DNA of 64,000 nt from Myripristis murdjan (lineage: Eukaryota; Chordata; Actinopteri; Holocentriformes; Holocentridae): the NCBI RefSeq assembly GCF_902150065.1, contig NC_043990.1, positions 15,979,699 through 16,043,698 on the forward strand. Reading direction: 5' to 3'. A program made the translations under genes and the position numbers. Shown here in pieces: positions 12,827-35,109 of the stretch. The notes below the pieces were generated by a model that saw only the letters and a list, made by a program, of their open reading frames with translations, did no database searches and was not told the DNA's origin. Position 1 is the first letter of the stretch. Each line of letters starts with the position of its first letter.

Positions 12827-14283
12827 CATGGCTCTCTGTGATATACACCAGCCACCATATCGTGCTCAGGTCACTCAATTGCAAGATGCTGTTCATCAAA
12901 ACAGCATCGTGCAGTTTTAAGGCCACAGAAGCCTCATCATCAACATGATCAGCACATTTCCTGGCAAAGATCAAAGGAATCCAGCCAGGCCTCGCATGGC
13001 CAATGTCAGCCAGGCTACGCGGTGGGACGCTAACCTAATAATGTCTTGGGATGAAGCAGGACAGACCATTAATGATTCTGCTATTTGACCTGTGCAACAC
13101 ACACGCATGCACTGAGGAGTAATATGGGCTTACGTAAAATCTTAGGCATATTAAGTCCAGAGCAAACAACAAAACTGCTTAATATAAAATGTTATGTATG
13201 GGCCTATATCAGATTTTTTTTTTTTTTTTTTTTTTTTACTATGATGCTCCACAGCTCTAAGTTTCATTTGAGGCTAAATCAGTCTCACTCAGTAGTCTAG
13301 TCGTCCTGTGATGAAATGTAGGAATGGTCCATCCCAGTATCATAACTCAGTCGTAATGGTATAGAGTGCAATGACAGATGAACACCACTGAGTATAATAT
13401 AAGATCACTGTAGCATACAGACACACCCTTGGCCCCTTTGGAAATACTCCAGAAACATTATAGAGATGTCTCATTAGCGTAACAATCATGTGCCTCATCA
13501 TGCAACAGGTAGGCTGCAAGCACAGCCTTTATCCAACAAACATCCTGCTTTCTTCACAGGTACAAGGCAACGATGAGGCAGAAGAGGAAGAATTAATTTG
13601 TCTCATTGGGTCTCTGCTGTCACATTGGAGAACGTCTCCCCAGCCCTGAGGCTGCAGCAGACAGCCCTCTCATGCCCTGTGTGCCACTGGACACAGGAGG
13701 CAGGCCTAGGAGCCACATCTTCATACTTTCTCCATTTAACAACCTTTCTGATTGTCTTTCACGGCTACTTTCAGCCAAGATAGCATCCTGCTTGCAAGGT
13801 CAAGCACGGCAGATAGCCATCACATGCAGACAACTTCATTAAGACACAGTGCGGATTGTATCAGGCGTGATAAATGTGACTTTGTGAAGGACCAGAGGAT
13901 GATATCGGATGATCGGCAGCATCCTCCGGGCCAAAAATCACAATATACCTAGAATGTCTATAATAGCTGCTACTCATTGATGAGTTCATAGTAACCTGAC
14001 CCAATGGCATTTGTATCTCCTACAATGTCATAATATCCCTGTAGGCTTGTGATATTTTATATGGGAGGCCCAACCTTCCACAATTGATTATAGAATTGCT
14101 ATAGCAGTTATTCGTGAGCTGCAAGCGCACCCATTGGCTGGAGTGGCCAGCAAAAATATGGCTAAAGCTTTGACAAAATGTTCAGTTTATTATGGCTGGC
14201 TACTGAGACATGCCTGCCCAATATATTCTGTTAAGCTTACCCCTTGTTAGTTATAATGTGCCGCTTGTCTTCACTGTTGATGC

Positions 14284-14420
14284 TAAAAAAAAAAAAAAAA
14301 AAAAAAAAAAAAGAAAAAAGAAAAAAGAAAAGAAAAGAAAAGAAAGGAAGAAAAAAAAGGCCTTGTCGCGATCAGCAGCTTATCAGCGGATAAAAATCTA
14401 TATTAAAAAAAAAAAAAAAA
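14284..14420 (+). repeat. Poly(A) and GAAAA-type purine tract
   Basis: About 28 A residues at 14284-14312 grade into (GAAAA)n, with a second A run at 14405-14420. It may be the tail of an old retroposon, but no body was recognised. Confidence 0.8.
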
Positions 14421-14715
14421 TCAGCAATCACAAATACCAGCTCCTAGCCTGCATGCTGATATCTGAGCTAATTCTTGGAAAACACACTGCCAGGCTCCTG
14501 TCACGACTTGGACTGGATTATAGGCCCGCTTGATTAACAAATCGATCGTAATTGCTGTTGAAGGAAATGGTTGGAGAACACGCCCATCATCTATTCCTTA
14601 GTCCTTAGATGGTCTTATAGCCCGGGTTGCCTATAGCCTATCTCCTGCTTTAAGGTGATGAAAATGCCAAGGATCACAAATTGCCCATCACGATTCGCTG
14701 TTACGGCAGTCTCAC

Positions 14716-14905
14716 CTTGATCCTGCGAAGTGATCCCCCTCTTTAGCCTCGTATTTCCGTGAGAGGTGAGGATGATGATGTTGGTGGCGGCGGTGGTGGT
14801 GGTGAGGATGATGGTGGTGGCGGCGGTGGTTATGCGTCCGAGGCTGTTGCTGTGAGCCGAGTGATGCTTTGCAATTTCTGGAGAGAAGTCCACGCCATGC
14901 ACAGT
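14716..14905 (-). other. sv2a: Candidate non-coding exon 1 of sv2a
   Basis: On the minus strand the segment ends in TCAAG followed by the donor GTGAGACTG at 14711-14715. It contains a CCACCGCCGCC/CATCATCC-type trinucleotide tract at about 14763-14831, GC-richer than its surroundings, as is common in neuronal 5'UTRs. The right edge (transcription start) is not visible and no TATA box was identified. The assignment rests on the donor and on the absence of another gene. Confidence 0.3.
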
Positions 14906-15258
14906 GACTTACAGTGATGCGCAGGGGTCCCCTCCCCCATGCAACCCTCCGCTCAGAAACACATTAACGCCTTTCTATCTGGAGGGGACTGGCGCATATC
15001 TGCCCACAATCTGCAATCATTTCCTTGACCTGCTGCTTTTTGGGGGGGCTGATGCACCTCGCTCATTTGGGTTTCCAACCATCAACCCTCCCCTGCATCT
15101 CTTGTGCCTTTGTGCAACACGCAGGCAATTAATTTTAATCCTTTGCACCCTAATTAATATGAGCTATAACCACGCATGCTTGCGATATTTTCATCCATTT
15201 GGTTTTAGAGGGAGATAATTGTATGTATGCATGAATATCAAATTGTGTGCAGAGACAA

Positions 15259-15259
15259 T

Positions 15260-15291
<32 letters not shown>

Positions 15292-15312
15292 GTGCGCACA
15301 CACATACACACA
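15259..15312 (+). repeat. (CA)n microsatellite
   Basis: About 22 CA units with a CG-containing interruption toward the right end. Confidence 0.95.
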
Positions 15313-15685
15313 CCTGACTTCTGTTGTCATGCCAACCACTTGCCATTCTTAATTCCTTTCACTGCATCAGCCCTGCGATAAAGAAACGTGAGCTTTCTTG
15401 GCAGCCAGTGATGTCATCGCATATGTTGTATGAATACAACTTCATTGTAGTGAGAAGAAATATTTTATTATCCCTACTTTTTATTGGCCACTTTTTTTTT
15501 TTCTTTTTTTTTTGCTGAGGCTGTGTGACAGTGCACAGCCTTTGTCAAATTCTCAGCCACTGGAAAGGCTACAAGTCACATAATAACTGCAGTAAATAAG
15601 TTTCATAAGGTTCATAATAAGACATAGGACAGTGTAGCTACCTTGTGTCAGACATTCACTCCTTTGCCACAAATTCATATACAAG

Positions 15686-15728
<43 letters not shown>
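15686..15728 (+). repeat. (CA)n microsatellite
   Basis: About 21 uninterrupted CA units. The ORFs crossing it are artefacts of the repeat. Confidence 0.95.
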
Positions 15729-15730
<2 letters not shown>

Positions 15731-16997
15731 TGCTCAGGCTACACACTATCTCCCACAGTTGTTTGAGAGTGCAGAAATGCCCCCTGTGGCACAAACACCA
15801 CGTTCAGCCCCTCACATCCTCATCTAGCTGAGAGGTCATGCCTCTTGTTGCTTCCAACTCAGTGATAAACGATAACTCACTGCCCACACTTTGGTAGATT
15901 TGAGTGTGATGGCACATCAGCAAACTCTCTGAACCTGAGGAGAAGTGAGTAAACTTGGTGTATGTGTGTGTATCTTTGACCTACTGCCCTGTGGAGAAGA
16001 TATTAAGAGGGCCAGCAGTCCCTGAGTGGTCCAAATACAGATGAATGCATATTATTTTGTTGAATTTCAATGAAGAGGAAAAACTGAGGGTTTTTTTTGC
16101 ACGTTTCCACAAGTAGGTTAGTAATCTTCTGGGTTTAAATGAACATTAACTGCCTGGACCAAAAGCTTGTTCTAGGAACTTTCATGTGCTTGATATGCAA
16201 TGAAAAAATCAGCATTGCTATGGTGTAACATAACATTTGAGTCTCACATCCTGTCCTAGAACATTGTTCAGGAGTTGGAATAGCTTGAGTCGGGGGCTTT
16301 TTTGACCTAAAATAATTGCCAGTTATTTGATTAACTGCCATGGCATATTTTTATGCTGTGCAAATGTATTCGATTTTGTGGATTGGTTGCAGGTGAGATA
16401 CGCATTCATCCGTTTGAGACTACAGCTGCACGAAATTGTGGTGGTGGAAGTGAATGAAAATCACCAAGGCAACAAAGTCCAAACTGCTCTGCTGGAGCCA
16501 CTCACTGGCCGACATTAGAGACTGTGGTTATACTGGGCAGTTTGTGTGTCTTTGCAACTCTTCCTCATTTTGCCATCAGTTCCAACTGGGGGCTCAAATG
16601 AAGCAAAGGGAATCTGTTTTAAGTTACATTGCATCTGTAGTTTTACTTTGGATGTTTATGGTATGGTAATGTAGGTTTGTTGTTTTGCATAATGCTTGAT
16701 GATTCTCAAGCCAGCATATTTGTCTTGAAATGAACTGAACCTAGAGACCTTTGTTCAATTGTATGTTACTGCCTGCGGCAGTTGTCAGTGACACAAAGGT
16801 TGCAGCCAAAAAAACAGTAAAGTAGTTTTTAGTCTTCTGTTAAGCAGCTTTGTACTTGACAGGATGCATTTTGGTGGTGAACAGGTAGTTTCAAATTACT
16901 GTTGAGATTGTCATTTTGTGGTTAGAAATAAGCTTTTTGGCACTGTTTTGCACTGGGCAACACGAGAGGCATTCATGACTCTCCTCCGCCAGCTTTA

Positions 16998-17102
16998 TCC
17001 TTTGCAGAGCCACAGGGGGCTGGAACATATCCCAGCATACACTGGGCACAGGGTGGGGAAACACCCTGCACAGGCCGCCAGTCCATCTCAGAGCCAATGC
17101 AA
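16998..17102. repeat. Remnant of a widespread teleost dispersed repeat
   Basis: The text GGCTGGAACATATCCCAGC, then GGGCACAGGGTGGGGAAACACC and CCGCCAGTCCATCTCAG, resembles a very common fish repeat (a 'total of ... minus the area ... gives' type sentence cannot be applied here; recognition is by eye only). Copy age and family are uncertain. Confidence 0.35.
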
Positions 17103-17676
17103 AGCAAACGCTTATTATTTTCACAGTATGTGAGGTCAAGGGTATTTAAATAAAAACGTGAGTTACTGTGTGGAGCACTTCTACAGGTTTGATACCAATC
17201 CCGAAACCAATCCCCTGTTCACCTTTATGGAGCATGGAGCACTCAGAGCTGAAGGCATTTGAGTTTTGATAATGATTTCTCTACAACAGAGGTTATAAAC
17301 AGTATCACATATGACTGCTAAGAGGCAAGCTGGATGAAAAATATAACATTTGCTGTGTCTGGACCTCAAATAATGCATGGGATTTGTATTTATTGACCCA
17401 TCATGTCATGAGAACCTGACTGTTACATACATACATTATTATTAGTCTACTGGCTTCATATTTTTTTAAGCACACAGGCCACTGCTGCGAAATGGCACTT
17501 GGAATATTTAACCTGTGTCTGTATTCCTTTAAGATTTACTACTTCATTTGCTGGCCAGGTTTAATGTTTTTGAAAATCTGCTCTCCTCTCTTAGCTTTCC
17601 AAGGGGAAAAGGCTAAAATGATCATGAAGCAGGAATATTCTACACACGGGGGAAAAGATCTATTTGTGTTAAAAGC

Positions 17677-17682
17677 TTTATT
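17677..17682 (-). terminator. sf3b4: sf3b4 polyadenylation signal AATAAA
   Basis: On the minus strand GAATAAAGCTTTTAACAC lies about 135 nt past the sf3b4 stop codon and is followed by a T/G-containing stretch. This gives a short 3'UTR ending near 17655, typical of a housekeeping gene. Confidence 0.7.
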
Positions 17683-17816
17683 CCTCACAGGACAGCATCT
17701 GTACATTGACAAACAAAAGATACAAAGTGTTGGTAGTCCAAGTTCACAATTATAAACTAGATCTAGAGATGTTAAAAAAATCAAAATGAGAATCCCTTGC
17801 TGTGGTCTTAAATCGA

Positions 17817-20800
17817 TTACGGTGGCATTGGTCCTCTCATGGGAACCCGTGGTGGGGCACCGGGAGGCCTCGGTGGCATGGGGGGCCCTCTCTGGAAACC
17901 AAAAGGAGGTGGGCGGGGAGGGCCACTGCCATAGCCAGGTGGAGGCATGGGAGGAGGTGGCCCTCTCATACCCGGATGCATGGGGGGACCTAGTAAATAA
18001 AAGCACAGGAGCAGAGTGGGGAAGAGAAGGAGGAATTATAATGAGACTGTATTCAGAGCGCCTGAAAGCCATCACTTTTTTTTCTAAATTACAAATGAAC
18101 ACTTTTCTTTGCTACTTGCTAGATGAGCATTTAGTACAGTCACATTTTGCTGCAACAGCAGCTTTAAGTCTTTTAGGATGAATATCTACCAGTGTTGCAC
18201 ACAATTTATTTATTCATTTTTATTTCATTCATTTATAAAAGAAAAGAACAATTTAATATAAATACAAATGTTCCCAGATCTTGAATGAAAGAGAGCAGAA
18301 AGAAGAATAATCTTATTTAATCTGTCCTTTTATCCCAAGAAATTTACAAAAAACATAATTTAAAAAACAACAACAAAATAAACTAGAAATAAAATAAAAT
18401 AATGGGAGTAAATAAAATAAAATTTGGCAGTGATTCTGCCCTTTCTTTTTGATAGAATTGCTCTCAATTGTTCAGTGTACTCTAAATCATTCCGGTCGGA
18501 TGATGCTTGTGGACTGCAATTTTCAACAAAAAGCAGAGATTCACATTGGGACTAACATCAGGAGTTCGGACCACAGCAAGAAGTTCATTCTTAAGCCACT
18601 CAGATGTTGCTGTGGATCATTATCCTGCTGAAAGGATAACTTTCTCTTGGAGTATTACCCTGTATTTCTCCATCCATTCCCCCTCAATTTGTACAAGATT
18701 GCCAGCCCCTGCAGATGAGAAAGCATCCCCACCCCATAATGCTGCTACCACCATGCAGGAATGGTGTTTTTTGAGGTTTCAATTTTTTAAACAAAAGCTT
18801 CACTTCTCTCTTATGGCCCACAAACCTTTTCCCACATCTTAGCTGCCAACTTTCCTTGGTTTCACCTTCTCATACAGGATAGTTTTCTGGAAAGCTCTTA
18901 GTATTGTTGACTGGTACCACTTTACTCTGGTTTCAGCCTCAGAGCTCTGTACCTCCTTCAAAGTCAATACTGGCCTCGGAGTGGCCTCCCTCACAAATCT
19001 CTCCCAAGTGAGCTAAGTCATGCTGGCTATAAATGCTCAAATGTACTGGGAAGAAATCAATCAGGAGCTGTTCTTGAATATGGGAAAGTTTTGTCAAAAA
19101 TCATATTTTGTGAAGCTATGACCCATCTTATCAATAGCAGACTCCCCCCAATGATATTGAAATATGTTAAAGGTGGCAGTGTTAGGGTCAGTATGGGTCA
19201 GCTGCAACAAAACAAATCATTGGTGCGTCTTCCATGTGATAATAGATAACATTATTTGGTGAGCACCTCAGATGTTCTCTTACAGACTGCAGAGCATTCA
19301 TTTGTGATTTTTCAATCAAATGACAGAGGTGTTTTTTTTTTAGTTTTACAAATTTTTAGTTGATATTAGAGACGCAGTGAGATCACAAAGCACTTACCCA
19401 TGGGAGGTCCGTATGGTCCTCTGGGTGGCATGCCCATATGTGGGTGGGGGGGCATGCCAGGGGGCGGTGGGGCCCGGTGCTGGTTTGATCCTGGGGGAGC
19501 AGGGGGTGGGGGCACCATGCCAGGGGGTGCATGAGGGGGCATGGGCATCTGAGGCATACCTGTGGGACGAAAACAAACTTTACAGGCAGGCTCGAGCTAG
19601 AATGTCTCGTAGGTTCAGCTTCTATTTTTGCTGGAAAATGCCAACATTAAGCTTTAAAATGCCACATCTGGCACTACATGTATATATAAGATGTATCCGA
19701 AATTTTGCGTATAATACATACATCTATGCATGAAAATGGCATATGGTGGCAAAGCTAAGTTAATTTAATAACTGGCACAGTGGGTTGATCTACAGAGTAT
19801 TATTTCTGTTTACCAACCATAACTCTGTTGTTTTATAGACTCACTAAAGTTACATGCATTTTATATATTTAATAGTCCCTCTGATGCTCCTGCATGCAGT
19901 GCTGTCCATTCATTTAGTTCTCATTCTTCAATCCTTTTATTAACTGTAACAATAGTGATGCAGCTACTCAACTGCATTGAATTAAAGGCAAAAATAATCT
20001 AAGGTCAGGAAATACTGCCTCAATGAAGAGTTAGCTTCACATATGATATCTGTTCGGCATTGTTGGCAGGCTGTGTTGAAAGAGGTTTTGAATTTTTATG
20101 CCATGTCAGTTTTCTGGCCGTGGTTGATGATGTGTGAATATCTGAAAACTTTCCTCTTTCCACTTCAAATGTTTTCTTTACTTTGAATTGCAAATATGCC
20201 TCTAAATAACATTCACTGTTGACTGGACTCAGCCACCCTGACCCATAATAATCAATTCCACAGCTGGCAAAGCTAAAGGTGTTTTTTTTTTTTTGATTTT
20301 TTTTTTTTTATCTTGATCAAACTGAATTTAAATACATGGAAATTTAACCAGGCAAACCACTTACAGACAACACTGGCAAGCTGACTGAATGTGAATATTA
20401 AACATGTTTGAAGGGCAAGAAATACCCCTGTGTGACATTAAATATATTCGAAGTGCGCACAGATTTTTTTTCTAAATCTGACACAGAACATGTATATTCT
20501 TAGTTTTACCTGTCTGACATTTTTTTAAATATAGTTTTATACACAAGGATCCAGGTCTTCAATATAGAAATCCTATTATCCTTCAAGTCTTTTTCAGTAT
20601 AAGTCAAGGATTTCTGATCTAAATCCATAATAGATTCTTTGGCAAAAGATCTATTAGATATGCGGCTCAAAACTTTGTCATTCCATTGCATCCAAAGAAT
20701 ATAGTTAAAACTCCACTTTTAGCTGGGAAACAATATGCCCTGCCAATTTCAGAATGAAATATCTTCCCACTCCAGACCAAGTTTGTGATAACAGGTCACA

Positions 20801-23800
20801 TGAGATGTAATGCAAAGATATACTGTGTCATCAACAACAAAAAAAAAAGGTTTTATAAAGTTATGCTGGTAGTCTTAAAATAATGAAGTGCATATGATGA
20901 GTCCCACCGACAGTGATGTGATTAACAGCAGTTGTGTAAATGCACTGTGAGCATTCAGGAATACAAGCTCTTTGTTCAGAGCAGGGACGTACCTGGATGC
21001 ATGCCGGCTGGGGGGAAAGGAGGAGGTCCAGGTGGAGGTCCTGAGCTGGCAGCCTGTGGTCCTGGTGTCCCTGCAGACGGAGGCATGGGCATGCCAGGTG
21101 GCATCCCTGGAGGCATCGAACCTGGGGGAGGCACAGGAGGGAAAGCACCAGGAGGCGGCATTCCTGTGGAAAGAAAGCATCATTTCCCATTAGTCTCATT
21201 TCAATTTGGCTGCTTATTACTGAACAAAACAGGGGTTTAATATAACACAGTGCAGGTGGATGACCTCTGGATTATGTAGCATTCCATTTTCCCTGGCAAT
21301 CCTATAATATATATATTTTTAATTTTATCAATAACTAATAAAACCAATAATTAATAAAACATTTCTCATTTGCCATTTAGACTAGACCTTAGTTTTATAT
21401 GTTATCAAAGAGGATGCTAAGTCAATCTCATTATCAGCTACTGACAAAGGAATGCATAAAAAAATGCATGTCCTCTTTTTTATGAGCCTTCTCCAAGCCT
21501 GTTATCTACTCTCATAGCACTCGTCACATTTAAATTCTCAAGCTGAAACCATTTACGACATGCAGATGTATGAATTATGACACTGGGCCGCAGAGGATGT
21601 CAAGGGTATAACAAGGCGGCAAACTGCCAAAACTAGCAGCACTGCTGCCAATGTGAGTATGTGCGTGCTGTAATACACAGAAGTTAGATGCTGTACGATG
21701 CTATATTCATACAACCATATTACCTGAAACACAGCAACTAAGAACTGATCCACTGTCAGCAGAACATTTATACATTCACAAGATGATGGTTAGAACTTGT
21801 TAATCTTAACCCAGATGTTTATCAAAGTCACAAGCATTAACTTCTTAAATGTTTGACTTTAAGGCTCAGAGCAATATAGAAAGATTATCCTGACATATAG
21901 CCTACTGGTAATGAAGTTAAATATGTTAAATTTATAAGAGCTGGACCAAAGGACATCCCAGGCCCTTTAGAGAGACTGTGTTTCAGTCTTACCAGGCATG
22001 GGCATCCCAGTTCCCAGTGTGGTGAGGACTGGAGTCGGCGCAGAGGGAGGCGGCGGAGCATCTGCAAACAGCTGGTGAGGCCTGTCTGCCTGCGAAAGAG
22101 GATTCTGTGCAGCCAGGAGGCGCTCTGCAGCCGAGCCGTGGCGCTCCCCTTTGGAGTCTTTCTTGAATGCGTAGGACACCGTGATAGGCCTGTTGCACAG
22201 GTACTGGCCGTTCATGGCCTCAATTGCGGCGTCTGATGCATCAAAGCTGGCAAAATTGATGAAGGCGTAACCCTTGGAGTTGCCGGTGTCTGGGTCGCGC
22301 ATGATTTTGGGCGTCTGGAGGATCACACCAAAGGCACTGAATGTGTCGTAGAGCAGTTTCTCGTCGATCTCTGGATCCAGGTTACCAATGAAGATGTTGG
22401 CACCCACGTCCAGGTTTTTGTTGTGTGCCGAGGCCTTATTGACTCGAATGGGTTTCCCATAGAGCTTTATCATATTCATAATTTTGATGGCATAGTCAGC
22501 ATCCTCTTCACTGAGAAACTCCACAAAGCCATAACCTGGGGAGAAGTGAGAGGATGAGTATAACAGTATAAGTATAACCTTGTTAATCAAGTCATTAGAA
22601 TACACAACATTTCAGACATGTTAGATCCTCTTTGAGCCACATGTCCTCTCTGTACACAGGCCGACTGGCTGAATTTAAGTATATAGGCGATACTCACCCT
22701 GGTGTTGGCCTGTGACCCTGTCTTTGGGCATGTGTGTGTTTACCACAGGGCCAGCCTGCAGGAAAAGCTCCCATAGTAGCGGCTCTGAGACTTTCTCGTC
22801 CAGGCCACCAACGTACACAGTGGCATCTGTCAAAGACCACAAACAAGAAACGCACCTCTGATGAAGGAAGGTGTACAACTTTTAGCACATTTTTAGCTCC
22901 ACTGTGGCTCTGGATTGATGACAGTAAAAATGAGAAGAGGGTCATTTGATATGAAATGTGTAATCCCTTTGATTGTTGCCGACAGTGCACATTGTGGGAT
23001 TGGAGAATGATTAAATTAGGTAATCTGAACGGTCAGTGTTGGCTCTCTCATGTCCCTTCACTTCAGGTGCACCAGACCATTTCTGTCTTACCGCTTTCAT
23101 CATTTTCAAAAGTTAGATCACCTTCTTGAACACAAACCTCCAGTCCATCTAGTAAGTGGATAACAGCTACATGCCAATAAGCAACATTAACTAAACTAGG
23201 GATGAAAACTTAAAATATACAAATGTTAGCAGTAGGGCTGGGCAACACAGTGATATTATATCTATACGGTGATATAAGACCACATATCGTTTGAGATTTT
23301 TGGATATTGTAATATGGTGATATGGCCTAAGTGTTGTCTTTTCCTTTTTTTTATGACAATAATAATAATGAACTTTATTTGTATAGCACTTTTCAAAACA
23401 TAGTTACAGAGTGTTTCACATAACTAACAGAAATGATACACACCGTCAAGATATGAGCATAAAAAGTAAACACAATAAAACTTGAAACATAGGACCTGAT
23501 AAAACAAAACATACACTAAATACAATAAAAATTCAGTTTCAGTTTCAGTTTCTTTATTTACCTCGATGCCAGAAGAACAACAATCACAAGACACAAGGTC
23601 TATACACAGCAAAAAGAGAAGTGATTAAAAGAAAAAAAAGATACAAAAAAAAAAGGCTCGAGGAGGGACAGGAGGAAGCGTAGCTTATCTGTATCCTGCC
23701 CCCCTTTCCAAATACAAGATTACATTCCTCAATGTCGTGTGTCCACAAAATTGTGAGTACAAAGGTACGTATATAAAGCGTATATAAAAAGAAAGAAAAA

Positions 23801-24716
23801 AAAAACACCTTCTGATATGTGTCACAACAGTTGGTATGAAGACACAAAAGCGAATTCAAACAATTTGTGCAATAAAAACAGTAAAATACTAATAGTAAAA
23901 GATGGATAAGAAAAATATTGCTAAAAGGAGGACTTTTGTAAAAGAAAAACTTGAAGTCATTTAAAAGAAGGTTGCATTACAGTGACGGGACAGTTATCTT
24001 AATAGGCGGCTCTAGGTGTCATTATATAACTTTTTTATTATTATTTTATTTACCTTTACCTTGTTGGCCCTCAAAATACTGACTACTGTTGATGAAAAAC
24101 CTCAGTGTCACTTCTTTGTAAAAGCGCCAGTCGACATGCCTTTTAATCGCTCCACAGTATCGATATTCAGAGATATTCAGTCACAAATGTCCTGATATTT
24201 GAATTTGTCCAAGCAAATAACGTGTGGCTGCAACTTTAAACCTGAGGGCGATGGATTTCTAAGTCAGCCAACCTGCCGGGACTCAACACAGCCTTAGTTA
24301 GCTTGCAGGCTAACTTTAGCTAACCTGTCCCACTACGCCTGATGTGATGATGCTAACAACATTAGCCCCTCTGTCAGGCCTGAGCCAGACCACCAAACAC
24401 ATTACACTTCACTTTACAGGCAGCAGCTCAAGTGGTGGTGAAGGCGCCGTGCAGGAAAATTAAACTTAAACCACTGAGACCGAAGCTTTGTTTGAATGAA
24501 GCAGGCAGACAAACAAGCGGCTCCCATGTGTCTGTGAGCGGATTACCGCCTCCCTGCTGCCCGCCGGCTGGCCTAACCACAGCCCGGGGGGCAGCGGGGC
24601 ACACACGGACACTTGCAGACACTGTGGAGAGTGAGAATAAGCTGTAAAAGACGAAGGTGAACTGGATATTCTAATAGTTTACCTTGGTTTCTTTCCGAAA
24701 TTGGTCCCGCCGCCAT
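17817..24716 (-). CDS. sf3b4: Splicing factor 3b subunit 4 (SF3B4/SAP49), 6 exons
   Basis: SF3B4 is a subunit of the SF3b part of U2 snRNP; it contacts pre-mRNA near the branch site and binds SF3B2. Exons in transcript order: 24683-24716, 22698-22826, 21993-22535, 20993-21163, 19398-19559, 17817-17989. All introns are GT-AG and the first five exons each end one base into a codon; total 403 aa plus TAA (human 424). The protein starts [22 protein letters not shown]1 spans about residues 13-91 (RNP1 GYGFVEFL), RRM2 about 100-179 ([16 protein letters not shown]), followed by [20 protein letters not shown] and a proline/glycine/methionine-rich tail of about 200 residues encoded by exons 3-6. The tail is somewhat shorter than in humans. 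The start is fixed by [11 protein letters not shown]. Because every intron from 1 to 5 is in phase 1, skipping whole tail exons would keep the frame. Confidence 0.97.
18135..19015 (-). mobile_element. Decayed Tc1/mariner-family DNA transposon in sf3b4 intron 5
   Basis: Read on the minus strand, the part around 18720-18765 encodes a degraded form of the Tc1 transposase motif HGGGSIMxWGC (visible as HGGSSIM-WGC). The plus-strand text CATCCCCACCCCATAATGC and neighbouring stretches match the common fish Tc1 layout over several hundred bases, including GCAACAGCAGCTTTAAGTC at the left end. An AT-rich stretch at about 18205-18425 interrupts it and may be a later insertion. The frame is multiply broken, so this is a relic. 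Ends are approximate; no terminal repeats were identified. Confidence 0.65.
23092..23148 (-). other. sf3b4: Exon-like segment in sf3b4 intron 1 (possible cassette exon)
   Basis: On the minus strand 57 nt are bounded by a TTACTAG acceptor and a GCG|GTAAGAC donor. Inserted between exon 1 (ends AAC CAA G) and exon 2 (starts AT GCC) the frame stays open and adds 19 residues reading [19 protein letters not shown] before the normal DATVYVGG. The pyrimidine tract is weak. It could be chance, but length, phase and splice sites all fit. Confidence 0.3.
23233..24210 (-). mobile_element. hAT-type MITE copy, interrupted by other repeats
   Basis: Starts with TAGGGCTGGGCAACAC, the terminal sequence of the family also present at 47781-48131 but in the opposite orientation, and continues with GGATATTG and TGTTGTCTTTTCC blocks that correspond to the reverse complement of that copy. 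Homology breaks at about 23345 and appears to resume at about 23945 (GGTTGCATTACAGTGACGG) running to about 24210. The distal terminal repeat is not recognisable. Confidence 0.55.
23355..23940. repeat. LINE-tail type repeats nested in the MITE
   Basis: At 23367-23425 the motif CTTTATTTGTATAGCAC followed by GTGTTTCACA is a very common teleost interspersed sequence, and a related copy occurs at 51696-51790. From about 23535 a second piece begins AGTTTCAGTTTCTTTATTT and contains the GGGACAGGAGGAAGCG block, which also looks like a retroposon 3' end. Family names are not certain. Confidence 0.45.
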
Positions 24717-24737
24717 GTTGAACGAACGCAGGGCGAG

Positions 24738-24800
24738 CGTCCGGCAGTGTGGCCCCGCCCCTTCCTGCTCCGAGCGGCGGAAGTGACGTTACAGATAGCG
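24738..24800 (-). promoter_or_regulatory. sf3b4: sf3b4 promoter, TATA-less, GC box plus ETS/CRE-like site
   Basis: Just upstream of the sf3b4 ATG is a CG-rich patch with a GC box (GGCCCCGCCCC, 24751-24761) and CGGAAGTGACGTT (24778-24790), which combines an ETS core CGGAAGT with a CRE half-site TGACGT. No TATA box. This is the usual style of a ubiquitous splicing-factor promoter. The transcription start should be within a few tens of bases of the ATG, giving a short 5'UTR. Confidence 0.55.
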
Positions 24801-24910
24801 AGACAATTTTTTTATTTTATTTTTTTTTTTTTCTCCATAATGCAAAATATCAGATCAGAAATGGGAGCTCAAGAAGAAGTTAAAATGTAGCTAAGTGTAC
24901 CACCTAAGAA

Positions 24911-34971
<10,061 letters not shown>

Positions 34972-35109
34972 TCACAAGCAGAGCACACAGGCGAAACAAG
35001 CACTTATCCGATGTCCCTGCGAAACATAACACTGCTGCCTCGCATCTTCCCTCTCTGGATTAGACTAGTGATTTGTCAGTCAAGTGTTGCCTTCAGGTGC
35101 TGCGCGGAG

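Larger units (their letters stand above)
14906..17654. other. Intergenic region between the sv2a promoter side and the sf3b4 3' end
   Basis: No gene was found. It contains CA microsatellites at 15259-15312 and 15686-15728 and a dispersed-repeat remnant near 17000. The sv2a promoter should lie at its left end if the proposed exon 1 is right. Confidence 0.5.

Noticed and set aside
24432-24647. Plus-strand ORF near the sf3b4 promoter
   Set aside because: It lies in sf3b4 intron 1 in a GC-richer, promoter-proximal stretch; no family resemblance and no splice partners.
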